From: Gadus chalcogrammus
Lineage: Eukaryota; Chordata; Actinopteri; Gadiformes; Gadidae
DNA: 64,000 nt
Reading direction: 5' to 3'
Assembly: GCF_026213295.1 (NCBI RefSeq)
Contig: NC_079415.1
Coordinates: 30,056,068 to 30,120,067 of the forward strand
The notes beneath the pieces were generated by a model. The model ran no database searches. It was not told the DNA's origin and was given only the letters and a program-made list of their open reading frames with translations. Below are positions 48,241-60,447 of the stretch, in pieces. Numbering within the stretch: position 1 is the stretch's first letter; each line of letters begins with the position of its first letter. The position numbers were made by a program, and so were the translations under genes.

Positions 48241-49020
48241 GCTCTTTATTTTGCACGTCAGCCTAATTATGATATAAAATAACCAGCTAATTATCAACTG
48301 CTTCTTGGTAAAAACAATATAATCATGTAATTATTTGGTTGTAATTAAATTATAAATAAATGTATAATAAATAAATAAAACAAATAACCTACTGACCATG
48401 AAATTTGGGGACCTGTAAAAGGAAGCATTACTTTACTTGACATCTGGGTAAGTACCAGTAGGCCTACTGAGCTACATTGTATACTCCAGAAATAGTTACT
48501 GTGTTTAGCCTCTGTGGGGCAGTATTGCCTGATTAGATTATGTAGCACTTAATCGGGGGCAGCATTTAATCACCTCATTAGGCAGGGGCAGGGCCATCAA
48601 TTTTTTAATGCTTGTATAGTCTTGTTTTTATTACTGTATTTTATCACTCCATTATTTACCCGTTTTGCTTTTGTGATCGTCAGCAATACGCAAAGCAAAT
48701 TATGATGAATAAAAGAGAAAATAAACACAAATATCTTATGCAAACATAAGTAAATCAATTATACCATAGTCTACCAATTTTTAGAACTAGTATTTAAGGA
48801 TCAATCATGACTAATTGTAAAGAACCACGAAAGGACATTTGCGGCATGTTGATGCAATACTTTGGGGGAAATTCACTTGAACTAAGTAATTTAATTTAGC
48901 ATAATGTAGGATACCCACCTCCGTTCAGTAGGACGCCCTCTTCACTTCTCCAGAAAGAAACGTATCCCGCGCAGAGTATGATGAGATCTTTATAGCTCCA
49001 TGGCTGGCACGCGGTGGGTC
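48241..49020. other. Stretch without a confirmed gene
   Basis: AT-rich. A splice-donor-bounded minus-strand open piece near 48920-49000 was considered but lacks an acceptor and homology. Confidence 0.4.
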
Positions 49021-49024
49021 CCTG

Positions 49025-49788
49025 TACCCCTTTCACACCGCCGCAAAATCGGGGCCGGTTCCGGGCCAGTTCGGAGCTAGGGCCAGGGCTTTGGTTTCAC
49101 ACCGCCAAAGAACCGGCTCCGGCCCCTAAAAACCGGTTCAACTCTGGGCCCACTTTTGAGCTGGGCTAGAACTAGAACCGCTTTTACGCCGGGGGCAGGG
49201 GGCGGAGTTATCCGTACCTTCATAAACACGAAGACCAACGAAAACCGGAATTTTTTTAAAACACCGAGTACAATGGACGTGAATCCGTGTATGGTTCTTT
49301 TTTTTTTTTTCTGATTTTGTTTCAAATCGGAATATTCAAAGAACGAACCACACGGATTGAATCGACTTTCAACGCGTCAACGCGCCAACGCAGCTAGATG
49401 AGTCCATGTCCATGCAAGTGAACGGAGCGTTCCCTCTTCGTCATAACTATCAACCAAACATCCTTCACATTCACTGAGCGAACATTCTGAAAGTAAAATG
49501 CACATTTCTCGCTAAAAATGTTTCCATAAACGCATTTATGGCGTAACTATGTTACTATTTCCACCCAGAATAAGAAAGATGTCGGCCGTATGCTTCTGTC
49601 CAAGCTCACTAGCGGAGACGTTTTGCAGTGACGTCATGACGTTGCTCACGCCGGCTCCATGGCTGGCTCTGGCCGGTGTGAAACCAACTGTTTCTTAAGT
49701 GGGATAAGGCTGGAACCTGTTTGGAACTGGCCCTAGCACCAGCCCGGAACTGGCTCTTGATTCTTTTTGGTGTGAAAGCAGCACCTGT
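49025..49788. mobile_element. MITE with inverted tttcacacc ends
   Basis: The left end has acccctttcacaccgcc and the right end ggtgtgaaagcagcacc. Internal subterminal copies of 'tttcacaccgcc' and 'ggccggtgtgaaa' and many ccggttc/gaaccgg words suggest a hAT-like element. No coding part. Confidence 0.55.
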
Positions 49789-49873
49789 GTAATTTGAGAA
49801 ATGCATAGGCAGGAAAGAAAGAAAACAAAGATGGGTACTGACTAGCTCTCTTAAAGACCTCCCCCAGGCCTAC

Positions 49874-51390
49874 ATGCAAATATGTGCAAGAGAACGCCAC
49901 CTGTCCTACAGACAGTTCAAGAGTTACAGACCGTTTTACTTGACAGAGGCAAAGCCAAGTGACCGCAACACATGTGCGTGTAACAAACATGAAAATATGT
50001 GTCTCCTGGTTGATAGTCTTGCAAAAAGACGCTGGATAAAAACAATCATTTGCAATACAGAGAGTGAACGATGCATGTATCGCATGTGCACACAATGATG
50101 CTTTGAAGAAGTGCAGCTTAGCGATCACAATCCAATTGACACTGCAACATGGGAGCAGTGGCAAAAGGAGGATGTGCTAGTTGGAGAGAGAACCCACAAA
50201 AATTGGGTTAAAAAAACTAAAACGGGGACACTTGAAGACCTGCAAAAAGTGTTCCAGAAGGGGCTGGAGGATATTGCCAGTCATCAGTTCAACTGGATTT
50301 ATTAGGTGCGGCAATTCAGGAACATCAAAGAGAACCTTAAAACAAGGAGATGATCTTGCACATTGATTTCTCCGAGAATTATGCCTGTAAACTGACCACT
50401 GAGATTCAAGCCTTTCACTTTGGTGGTAATAGGCAGCAGGCAACGATACACACTGGAGTTGCTTACTCAGTCAAAGGCACCCAGTGCTATGCCACAGTTT
50501 CAAAGTCCCTACAGCATGACGAAAGAGGACACATGAAGCCAGTCGTGGATGATTTCCGGAAAAGACAAGACCGTGCAATCGACACTCTGCACGTCCTGAG
50601 TGATGGCCCAGCAACTCAGTATCGTGATCGAGCAAACTGCTTCCTAATGAGTAGTGTTCCCTATACATGGGGATTCAAGCGGGGCACCTGGAACTTCTCG
50701 GAGCGTTTCATGGCAAGGGTGCACCCGATGGTGTTGGAGGAGTGTACAAGCGTAAGGCAGACATGCACGTCCTTGGAGGCAGTGCCCTTCAAACCCCAAG
50801 GGATCTACTTGAATGTTTACAGCAGAGCACTGAAAATGTCACCGCCAAGTGGATCGAAGAAGAACAGATATCTGCCATGGATGAAATGCTCCATTCGTCA
50901 GTGCCTCCAGTGACTGGAATCAGCAGTCCACATCAGGTTATGTCTTTTTCCCCAGGAAACATATTTTACAGATGTCTAAGCTTTTTATGCAATTACTCAG
51001 TGATCTGCACTTGCCACAAGCTGAAAAAACTTGAGTTTGACCATGTCTCCTACCGAGGTGCCTGACCCCTTCCCAGTCAGCTGACCATGTCTCTCCTACT
51101 GATGTGCCCTGTGTCCAATCAAGCCACCATAGCTCACCCATTGAAGAGTCCCAAGATGAAGAGGAAAAGGAAAAGTACATGGAGGGACAGTTTGTCATTG
51201 TAAAGTATGATGTCAAACCGTGGACAGATCATGGGGATAGTTGGGAAGCAGCTGCAGGTGAGCTGCATGAAACAAGTTGGAAACCAAAATGCATTTGTTT
51301 GGCCAAACAAATCAGATTGCATTTTCTGTCATCCCAGTGAAATTGCCTGTGGTATATCAGAACCGAAACCACGGTTCCTGAAGTACACAA
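49874..51390 (+). pseudogene. Transposase-like gene remnant, family not assigned
   Basis: Plus-strand pieces in order look like one decayed protein. First, 49874-50305 has a Cys-rich stretch (CACNKHENMCLLVD). Next, 50350-50700 has ILHIDFSENYACKLTTEIQA, FHFGGNRQQATIHTGV and VLSDGPATQYRDRANCF. Then, in another frame (50667-50890), HGKGAPDGVGGVYKRKADMH. Finally 51150-51340, with a frameshift, has GQFVIVKYDVKPW and VSCMKQVGNQNAFVWPNKSD. The spacing of conserved acidic residues (DFSENY, SDGP, APDG) suggests a DDE-type nuclease fold; that is an inference. Proteins with the GAPDGVGG box occur in multiple copies in fish as far as I recall, which would fit a transposon. Confidence 0.55.
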
Positions 51391-51404
51391 ACTGTGAACA
51401 CAAA

Positions 51405-52651
51405 GGGCCCTATCTTGCATCCGGCGCAAGTGATTTAGTCACTGGCGCATGTGTCGTTGCTAGTTTACAACTGGCGCAGAGCGTTCTTTTCCCACCACCG
51501 CCACTCGCCCCGGTAATTAGGGATTGTCATGCGCCCAAGGGGCGGTCGGCGGAAGGAGGAGGCGTGTTCTGGCGCAAACGGTATTTTCCCGTTTCTGAAG
51601 ACCATTGCGCTACTGACCAGGAAATACCTGGTTTAAAGTCAGTGACGCGTTGTTCAGATGCTATTTTAAGGGCGCATGCATGCATACATGCGCATGCGAT
51701 GCATACGGATTGCTTGTGCACCTCGCGCATACACTTTGCTTCTCCCTACCTAGCCGCACATTCTTGGTAAATTATTTGGGAAAGAACAGCTGATGCAGCG
51801 GTAATAAGTTCTACTTTTAAATCAATGCATCTGCAAAAAAAAAAAAAAACCCGTACAGAAAACACATATTTTCTTGACAGAGACATCGTGTAGTAGGCCT
51901 ACATGACCATAACTTTTAGGATTGATGAGTATTTGATCGTGACAAACACTGTTTTACCGCGACGTGAGTGTTAAAAGAATGAATGAATGCGGGCGCGCGT
52001 GTGTGCTCTGTTTAAACACATGCAAACTAAACACGTAACGCATAATACAATCAAAGGCAATGTCTATTACCGCGGGGACACATGCATATTAGGATAGCAT
52101 ACAATACTGATAAGAAACAATGTTGATGTATTGCGTATATCATTAAATAGAACCACAGTTACCGCATATCATATGTTATATCATATACGTTTTCTTTGAC
52201 GAATTATTGAGGACTCAGTATTTCTGAAGTTGTGGGAAAGGTATACAACCCCATTTACTTATTTTTTTTCTTTATTTTTGTTTGTGTTAATTTTGGGGCC
52301 ATAGTAGTGGCCAATAAACCCTGAGCCAATTTGCAGTTTGAAATTCCTGTGCATCTGTCCATCGGAGAAACGGCAGACGAGCATCCTGTCGAATATCAAC
52401 TCGTCCGATTTCAAAATTTTGCGCTAATGGCTATTAAGGGGATGGGAGCTGGCAATCTCATGGTTTGTGACGTTTACGCCCAACCACACCCACGGGTAAC
52501 TAGGCTGCTTCAGACCAACTTTTGACACTTGCGCCGCGACGCAAGTGTCATTTATCCGCCTGTAAAATAGCGATAGCGCCGTAGAACCGCCCACAAAGCT
52601 ACTTGCGCTTTGCGCTTCCCACTTGCGTTTCAGACCGTTAAAATAGGGCCC
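51405..52651. mobile_element. 1.25-kb element with gggccctat inverted ends
   Basis: The left end gggccctatcttgcatccgg cgcaa and the right end tgcgtttcagaccgttaaaatagggccc reversed share gggccctat and ggcgcaa-type words. The interior is GC-rich at both ends and AT-rich in the middle, with a poly-A run at 51836. No transposase was seen. Direct repeats of gtgaacacaaa lie near both ends but not immediately adjacent. Confidence 0.6.
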
Positions 52652-52744
52652 AAACAGTGTGAACACAAACAGACATTAAGAGACAGACGTAATTAACTTG
52701 TGCAATTGTTGCAATCAAAATTAATTGAGGTGCTGTTTTATTTG

Positions 52745-52875
52745 AATGTTTCCAATAAATGTTTGAAAGGAATGTTTCAATTAAATGTTTAGGTGAAGTT
52801 TCATTAAATGTTTGAAAGGAATGTTTCAATTAAATGTTTAGAATACGTTTCATACAATGTTTGAAATTAATGTTA
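52745..52875. repeat. Short AT-rich tandem repeat
   Basis: The word aatgtttcaattaaatgtttag and variants recur about five times. Confidence 0.7.
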
Positions 52876-53590
52876 AAAACTGTTTTCAGTTGAATTAAAA
52901 AAAATCCTGATATTTGCAATGAATGATTTAAATGAAATGTTTATGAAATCAGAATTAACTTCACTGTTTATCCACCTCACTGTTTGGTCATTGTTTTAAT
53001 ATTAAATATTATATAATATTTCTCATTGCCAAATTGTGTTTTGGTTCATCCTATCATTTGGTGTGACTACATCATTTGGTGTGACGTTCAGAAATTATGA
53101 GAAAAAAATACTTGATGACAAGGGAAATAGTAAAAGCTAGAGTGACAAGAATTGTGTAAGATTTATATTAGGATTTCTTGGAATTAATGTAAAATATGTC
53201 AAAAGATTGAAGACTATGTCTTACATTGGGCGATGAAGAAAAATATAATGTATTTGTGTGAGGTAGTGCTGAATCTGAATATATTAATAATGAGGAATTA
53301 TGCAGAAGCCAGTATAAGAAATGTATACCCCATTTTAATTTTAAAAAAATGTCGTGTCACACCATATGACAATATTGGGCACAAACTCAACGAATTGGTG
53401 AATAAATACAGCTTTCAATGATAAATATCAAAGAACACATAGGCTACATGTTGTGAAATTTAAGAATCATTACAATGCAACTCAATAATTCACGTCTTAT
53501 ATTTGATTATTTATTCTCAACTTTTTTTTGGGCTTATATGTCACCCACCCATCGATATAAGCTTGTAGCGTAAACATGTTTGACTATGAA
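52876..53590. other. AT-rich stretch without recognised genes
   Basis: Open frames are short and lack splice context. The word catttggtgtgac occurs twice at about 53055 and 53074. Confidence 0.45.
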
Positions 53591-53656
53591 ATCATATTCA
53601 GACGACGTGTGTGCGGAGAGAGGCGCGGTTCAGTGTGATACAAAACAACCACCTAC

Positions 53657-53714
53657 CAGCCAGGACTACCAGGACGGCCGACAGCCAGAAGAAGAGGGGA
53701 CCGGAGAACCTCAC
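53657..53714 (-). pseudogene. Orphan signal peptide exon, ATG changed to GTG
   Basis: The exon is the same 58 bp as the R1 signal exon, with donor GTAGGT, and codes RFSGPLFFWLSAVLVVLA. The start codon position reads GTG instead of ATG. The 5' and intron flanks also match R1 (gacgacgtgtgtgcggagag). An in-frame ATG lies 72 bp further upstream, but it would add 24 unrelated residues before the signal. No V exon follows before R3. It is a relic of another family member. Confidence 0.7.
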
Positions 53715-54554
53715 AATAAAATCTGTGATATTTCCACGACAAGGTGAAAGAGATACATTTAGCCATCTAGCCCCATTGACCCCCATTCATCTGCACTCAA
53801 GCGACCACTCTCAGTGGAATTCTAATGGAACTGCAACCAAGTTCGATACAATGGGCTCAATAGAATGCCAAGGCTCTCAGTAGACGAGCTCTGACGTATA
53901 CATCTGATCACATCTCTCTCTCACTCACTCAGTCACATATGCAAATATTCGCTACATTTTTGATTGAAATTCAAATGAACCATCGTTTGTTATTAAATGG
54001 TAATTACAAAAAAAAATAGGAATTTAATATTTCTGATTCTGCCGTGCAATATATTAAGAAACATGATAAAAACAATCTGCAAATCTATCCCTGAAATCTC
54101 TGGTTTACGGCTTTACTGAGATGAAACCAAATACAGAATGACTTAAGTTAATCACAAACATCTTGTTTAACATTCAGATGCAATGTCTCTATACATTGTT
54201 TCATCAGTGAGTCACAATAATTTAAGCAGCCGTTTGGCTTAAAGGCTGCTTCATTGTGTCCCAACTGCCCTTCACCACTTCCTGGTTATTCAAATAACAC
54301 TAAGCTTCACAGAGCAAGCAGAGGGGTACTTTTCATTTATTGTTGCCACAAAATGGTGAAAGCAAAGGCTATACAGGCTATAACAGTAGCAATAGCTCAC
54401 CGGAAGGAGGAAGATTGAGGAAGCTAGCTAGCTGTACTTGATGCAGTTTGAACTAGACAGGACGACAAATCGATATAAAAACAGCAAGCTATATAAATAT
54501 ATTTTAAAAAATCAGAAGCATCGCTAATACTTTGTAACAAAGGCCAATTGACTC

Positions 54555-54916
54555 TAGCATCGTGAGTCCATCCTGATCTCGCGAGCCCCATTGCATTTAC
54601 TCGCAGATCAGTCTGGTAACCTACGATGGAGAAAATTTGGAGCCGATGCTAAATGACCGGCCAAACAGAGTTGGTTTTGAGGCGGGTTTATGTGTGACGC
54701 AACGAGAAGCTGCTGTTCATTCTAAACAACATGGCGGCTTCCGTTGATCTGATTGGTTGATTTGGCCCATCCATCACCAACATAGGTGTTGATAGACGGA
54801 TTGTTTCCAATCAGCTAACCAGTATTTTCGCCCCTTCCCAAAAGTTCTCCAACGGAAGGTTACCAGATGGATATGCTGAGCAAATGCGAATAAATCCATC
54901 TGGTGAAGTCAGGTTA
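54555..54916. mobile_element. MITE with 9-bp target duplication and paralogous empty site
   Basis: The direct repeat aattgactc (54546-54554 and 54917-54925) flanks the insert. The paralog at about 19901-19909 has a single copy, aattgactc, with no insert. The insert ends taccagatgg ... ccatctggtgaagtcaggtta. The length of the duplication suggests a hAT-type element (8 bp) or similar. Confidence 0.8.
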
Positions 54917-55028
54917 AATTGACTCCACCTGTGACCACATGTGTGTCACAGCAGACATCGATGTGCCTGATCTTTGGTGGCTAATTGACAGATGATTCCG
55001 TGATTGCAGCGACTTCATTGTTCATCAT

Positions 55029-55057
55029 TCATTTCCCCGACTCCGAATCCCCAGCGA
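55029..55057 (-). CDS. R4 terminal cytoplasmic exon
   Basis: Acceptor tctttcacag leads in phase 1 to VAGDSESGK and TGA. The R2 counterpart is at 20048-20082. Confidence 0.55.
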
Positions 55058-55401
55058 CTGTGAAAGACACACAAACGCATGCAATTAGCACTAAAAGACA
55101 CTGGACGTTAAAAACGTTATCAAGTTATTGCTTCATGTCCATATTTGGATAATTAAATTTCCAACCAGTTGTTGTTTACAATAGAAGATAAGCTATTTCA
55201 AGCTTGCTCCAGTCTAAATCTTTAACTTGAGATTTCTACACACTTGTTTAATGATTTCATGGTATATAGGCTACCACCTTGTTCTTTCACAGTGGGTAAC
55301 AAACATGTGCATGCTCTGTAAAACATAAAAAAAAGATTTCTAACAATATCTAAATTGCCATCTTTAATGTTTCCAAAGTCACAAAGATCCCGGAGACTCA
55401 C

Positions 55402-55431
55402 CGGTTTTTGAAGACAGGAGTTTATTTGCGG
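55402..55431 (-). CDS. R4 cytoplasmic exon 4
   Basis: Acceptor ctccccttacag and donor GTGAGT bound 30 bp, phase 1-1, coding PANKLLSSKT. No paralog was found elsewhere in the window, so support rests on the splice sites, phase and position between two other tail exons. Confidence 0.45.
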
Positions 55432-55682
55432 CTGTAAGGGGAGAAATGACATTGTGAGTGACTGTTGCTATGGTTAACGACAGCTTACAAAGGGACGAAT
55501 ATGAATAGAATTTCCTCTGGGGTGTCCCCCCGTGCATTTATGTTTGTCTATTTTCATTTATTTATTTTGCTACTTTAATCTTGTTTATCTTGCACAAAGT
55601 AATAAATCTACACTAAAACTAAACTGATGTTAAAGTACAAAATATGTGGCATTCATTCATCTTTTTTTCCAGGACGACTGAC

Positions 55683-55718
55683 CTGCATTGGGTTGACCTG
55701 CTGTTCCGCCATTAGAGG
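55683..55718 (-). CDS. R4 cytoplasmic exon 3
   Basis: Acceptor tttctcctcag and donor GTCAGT bound 36 bp, phase 1-1, coding PSNGGTAGQPNA. The splice flanks match those of 59179-59205 and of the R1 repeat exon, so all three derive from one exon. Confidence 0.55.
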
Positions 55719-57000
55719 CTGAGGAGAAAGCACAGAAACAATAAATGATACCAAAACAAACATTTTATATATATATAATTTTTTTTTTTCTTTCCTTCTT
55801 TCTTTCCTGTGTTATCTCATTAGCTTCTACTCCACATCACAGCGATAGCTTCTTGTTATACATCCATGAGTGATGAGCAACGCATGCAGACATTTCATAA
55901 TTAAAGAAGTGACTGCATCAAGTATAGGGAACAACCCACTCTTTGCCTTTTTAAATGTTTGTGACTGTTGACATAATCTGTTATCATGTGATTAATGCTC
56001 GGTGATGCTGAACGGTTAGTTTGTTGTTCAGGCAGAAGCGCCAGGATCGGCAAAAATGAAAATGTTCTGAAAAGACACTGGCGCTGTGATTGTTGTAGCG
56101 CTCGCTAGGGCTGACCGATTTATTGAATTCAAACCGACATCGCGATGTGATGGGACTAGGGCTGCAACTAACGATTATTTTTTTAGTTGCCGCATCTTTA
56201 TTCAAAAACTGAACATTACTTCAAATTCACAGTGCAGACTGAAGTATAAACACCAGATTATTGCTCCAACGTCCCGGAACTATTAAAAGTAATATCAAAT
56301 GAAACAAGGGATGTCCATGGTTAACCAGTCGACCGATAAGATCTTTAACCGGTAAATACTAATCCTCTTAATTTCTCTCAGATGACTGGAGATCGTTGAA
56401 ATAGAACTTGTATTATTGCTTTAATTGCTGATAAGATGATCATAGTTCAAGATAGGACGTTAAACAGGTCATAATTCCATCTTTACTATCTTTTTTATAT
56501 CGCTGGGAAAACAATATATATTTTTTTGTGTTGCATTTGAACACATCAGATTACTGAGCCGATCTGAACACATCATATTTGACACTGTTTGCGATTTTTT
56601 TTAAGCTAACTAGCTCTATGTCCTGCCGATTTTAAGATGGATTTAAAAACTGCATTGCTATTTTTAACAGACGGGACTTTCTACACCGTCCGGTTGAGTG
56701 ATGATTACTACTGCTGCTTTGAATGTCGATGCACGCGTTGCCGACTCCGAGCCCGTGTCTGCACATCGTCTGCAGCAGCAGCAGCTGATAAGAGTTTTCG
56801 GTTGGACTAGACGGATACTGAGTTGAAGGAGTTTTTTTAACCCGAAGACAAGGTACAACACTTTTATATAGGCCTACTGTCCAGTGTTAAGATATGACCA
56901 AAATACAAGCTGTGGTCGCTCACACTAATCTCGCTGTGGGCGTGCATGAACCATGAACCAACCTGTCGGCGGCTGGCTATAACAGTGCCGCGCCTACGAG
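55719..57000 (-). other. R4 intron with degenerate repeats
   Basis: AT-rich. Words tagggctgaccgattta (56107) and tagggctgcaactaacgatt (56157) are typical ends of hAT-like MITEs, nested here without identifiable partners. Confidence 0.45.
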
Positions 57001-57007
57001 TGACGTG

Positions 57008-58330
57008 TTAATCGTGCGACTCAACGAATCGATGACCAAATTCGGGGACTCTCAAATCGACGCCACTTCGCCCTGGGCGGGACTTTACGTCCTGCGTCAC
57101 TCCCTATGGGTGTGCATGTGTGCGCGTAGCCGTTTGTCTCAGCGATCTGACAACTACGAGCGTCAGTGTCGTACGCGATGGAGGGTGGGTGACATTCCTA
57201 CAGTCTGTGATGATAGGCTATATTTCTACAAATGACTTACTATTACTAGCGATTAACATGACGAAACAACACGAACTAAGCTAACATTAGACTATAGCCA
57301 TACCAGATAACGCCATACCAGCTAACCCTAACTATTTCTATTAAACTCTGAACCATTTTGCAACAGGTGTGTTGGTGTGTCTTATTGCTTCCCACGTCTG
57401 CGTCTGCATCTTTCCCACTCCTGGCTAATAGTTTCAGCTTTTGTACTGTATATCAGAAATGATCACCCTGCACCACACTGCTGACTTGTTTATGTTTTGT
57501 GAGCACTCACACATTTCTCTAGGTATCTTATGTTTCCTACTGGAGTCATCAAAACTCTGGACTTTGTTATTGTAAGAAATATTGTGTTGCAAAAACACTT
57601 TGTGTCTTACCCTTACCGTTACCCTAACCTTAACCCCAGTAACATTTCTTCATCATAAACTACAATTTACGCAAAATAGCATACAAACATCCAGTCCAAT
57701 ATGAAAGAAAAAAGCTAGCTTCATTAAGGAATCGAACCCCTTATCCCCGCGTTAATGAGTTGTTCTCTGACCACTAACCCATCAGGTCTTAGTACATGCG
57801 ATTCAAGAGTTAACCACTTGGCAATCTTTAAACTTCGGTTGCCTAGAAATTGTAAAGACAGTGATGTGTGTACATTGTGCGAGTATCCGTCCCTCGCGAT
57901 GTGTGTGCAGTCCAAAATGAAAGAAAAAACCTTGCATCACTAGGGAATCGAACCCCCTATCATCAGTCCTTAAACATTGGTCGTTGGTAACTGTAAACAA
58001 AGAGATCGCATTTTGTTTAACTGCTAACTAACAAACGGGTTTATGCGTTCACTGAACAAAGATTATGGAAATAGACCACTTTTCCGTAAGAAAAATCATC
58101 AGAACCGTCATTACCAACCCATAGACACTAAAAGCCAAAACCTTTCTCACATGCACACCCATCGCGAGTGACGGCTACGCGCACACATGCACACCCATAG
58201 CGAGTGACGTAGGACGTAAAGTCCCGCCCCGGGCGAAGTGGCGTCAATTTAGAGAGTCCCACCAAATTCGTTGCCAACGTCTTTAGTAATCGATTTTTAT
58301 CGATTTTATCCATTCGTTGTTGCAGCCTTA
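57008..58330. mobile_element. Inverted-repeat element in the R4 intron
   Basis: The left arm (57008-57130: caacgaatcgatgac, gacgccacttcgccctgggc, gcatgtgtgcgcgtagccg) returns in reverse complement at about 58150-58325, ending ttgttgcagcctta. The arms are roughly 130-170 bp. The interior contains two tRNA-like pieces. Confidence 0.65.
57690..57995 (-). repeat. Two tRNA-like direct repeats with B boxes
   Basis: On the minus strand GGTTCGATTCC, a perfect Pol III B box, occurs at 57738-57728 and 57953-57943. Each is preceded downstream on the plus strand by atgaaagaaaaaa and the first has an A-box-like tgggttagtgg about 40 bp upstream. They look like tRNA-derived SINE heads and not functional tRNA genes, since no cloverleaf closes at the acceptor stem. 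Confidence 0.45.
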
Positions 58331-59178
58331 AATGGATCGCAATTAATTAAAAAAGTACGGTAACCGTTTCTTTTTCAATTATTATTCTTTTGGATATTTA
58401 TTATAATAATGTTGGGGATTTGCTATAGTTACTGACTGGAGATCAGTAAGATTCGTATTTACTTTTCTTTTACAATTCAATAGTTCAATAAAGTTATTAT
58501 AAAATCAATTCACCTCAACACAAAGGCCTGGCCTGAACAAAAGAACAGTTTAGATGTTGACTGCTTCCAATGTTGTGTTGTGTCATACTATAGAATGATT
58601 CATAGCTTTAGTTTAGAGAATAATATAGAACATCATTTGATTATTTCCCCAAATCGTTCAGCCCGCCCGCCTACGCTCTCACATTTGGAGGAAGGAGCTG
58701 GAGCTCAGAAAAGAGGCTTTGTGGACATGTTAGAATTCTTCTTGAACATTTACAAATGGGTCGAAACGGCCATAAGATTAACATTGGTTAATGTTTCTAG
58801 GTCTTTCAACCAGATGACCTATTAATCATGGGGAAGGTTGCCTGAGTTGTGTCCTTCGAGAAAGTGTGTTTTTGCCTCACCTGTAGTATTAGTTATTAAC
58901 TTATTGATTAATTTTATAGTTAGCGGTGCTATAACAAGCTAGTGGTGATAAATGTAACCTTTTCTTTGCTATGCGCTCCTAAACATGACCTCCTGCAGTG
59001 TCCATTTTGTCATTTGGTCCTAGGTCAGGTGAAAACAATACATTTTGGAACCAGCAGAATAATAATAAAACATGAAATGTCAAATTGTACAAGTAGATTG
59101 TAAGATATGAATAAAAACACATTGTATCGTATCGTATTCATGCATTTCAGTTATTTCTTGGTTACTACAGTGACTGAC
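58331..59178 (-). other. R4 intron without recognised features
   Basis: AT-rich; nothing identified. Confidence 0.45.
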
Positions 59179-59205
59179 CTTCGCTTGCACCGTCTTTGTT
59201 CCCCG
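59179..59205 (-). CDS. R4 cytoplasmic exon 2
   Basis: Acceptor tttctcctcag and donor GTCAGT bound 27 bp, phase 1-1, coding PGNKDGASE. It is the unexpanded counterpart of the R1 repeat exon: flanking introns match 528-660 in detail. Confidence 0.55.
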
Positions 59206-59567
59206 CTGAGGAGAAAGCAGAGAACAGGAAGATGTCATTATTTTACCGTGACGGTGGAAGGAATGAACACCCTCTCACAGGCATCAACTTTAGCCGGACA
59301 GTGGTCTGAAAAATCTGAAAAAGGACTTGATGTTGTGGAGTCCATTTTGTTTTCACTACAAATAATCAAAGGCAAATGTCCATGCAATATACTTGGAATA
59401 ATCCAAATCAGGAACCCAAAGTGAGACACTACACAACTAAAGGGTTCAACAGAGGCCCTAGGATGAACTGAACATCGCCAACAGGCACTATTTCAACTAA
59501 TGGAATTGGGGGTGCCCTAGATCATATACATAGGGTGTAGATATACATTTGACCAAAGAACACTCAC

Positions 59568-59609
59568 GTATCCACTTCTTTAGACGTTTGGAAATCGGAT
59601 GCTCTGGAC
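59568..59609 (-). CDS. R4 cytoplasmic exon 1
   Basis: Acceptor ctgacccag and donor GTGAGT bound 42 bp coding RPEHPISKRLKKWI, the paralog of 937-978. The TM exon upstream appears to leave in phase 2, which would shift this exon out of frame unless another donor is used. Confidence 0.55.
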
Positions 59610-59852
59610 CTGGGTCAGGAGAAAACTTAAGTCAACATTGAGGAGACTTAAAGGACAATTTCCCCGGTGGAGACATGAATCTGTATTGAAAGTGGGTCAC
59701 ATATGTAGTCGAATAGTAACATAAATTTCTAATAAGGTGACTTCTTGACCGAGAAAATACAGACAATGACTTTTTGGCACTTGTGGATTGAAGACGACAA
59801 CTCCCACAATACGTTCACTCCCTGAGGGACGTTACGTAACATAACAGCCAAT

Positions 59853-59854
<2 letters not shown>

Positions 59855-59915
<61 letters not shown>

Positions 59916-59927
59916 TGTGTGTGTGTG
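59855..59927. repeat. (GT)n microsatellite
   Basis: About 36 GT units with one interruption, in the R4 intron between the TM and first tail exons. Confidence 0.95.
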
Positions 59928-60447
59928 AGATCGCTTGGTGATGGGTTTTGGATTGACAATTCTATGAAGGAGGGGGTTATCCTCATGGTTACGACCTACG
60001 GCAACTTTGTGATACTTTAGTTGGATCTTCACTATCCACAAACACAGGGTAGCGTTGTACTATAGGTGTCCGGGAAGCCTAACCCTCTCTCGGACACGAA
60101 CATCAAAATCAATGGCTTCCCAGAGCTCAACACGTCCACACACACCTCGCCACCGGTGTCCCTCATAGTGACGAGTATATTAGGAGGGTTATGCCGCGTG
60201 CATTCAGGACAGAGAGGAACATTTGGCGGAGACATGGAACATATAGTATCAGGTCCACCACACGGAAGGACGGAAACGCGAATCAGGACATTCGCATCAA
60301 GGATCGGTCGCTGTTTGAGAACCGTTGCAGTCTTAATACCTATATCCTTATTTATCTCTGATGATTATCTCTATCAATATCTAAACATATCTCTGTATAT
60401 CTCTCCATATCTGTAACTTTATAGAGAAAAGGTTGATGAATGGATAC
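59928..60447 (-). other. R4 intron
   Basis: A plus-strand open frame (60066-60416) lies here but has no recognisable homology. The tandem tatctctatatctc-like words near 60355-60415 resemble the AT-rich block next to the R1 TM exon. Confidence 0.45.

Larger units (their letters stand above)
53930..55070. repeat. Duplicated R2/R4 tail segment, right copy
   Basis: Homologous to 19190-20100 in direct orientation; differs by the MITE at 54555-54916 and scattered substitutions. Confidence 0.85.

Noticed and set aside
48915..49005. Possible minus-strand exon ending at a GTGGGT donor near 48916
   Set aside because: No acceptor, start codon or homology could be shown, and it abuts a MITE.
60066..60416. 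116-codon plus-strand frame in the R4 intron
   Set aside because: No recognisable domain; it ends in low-complexity tatctctat sequence.
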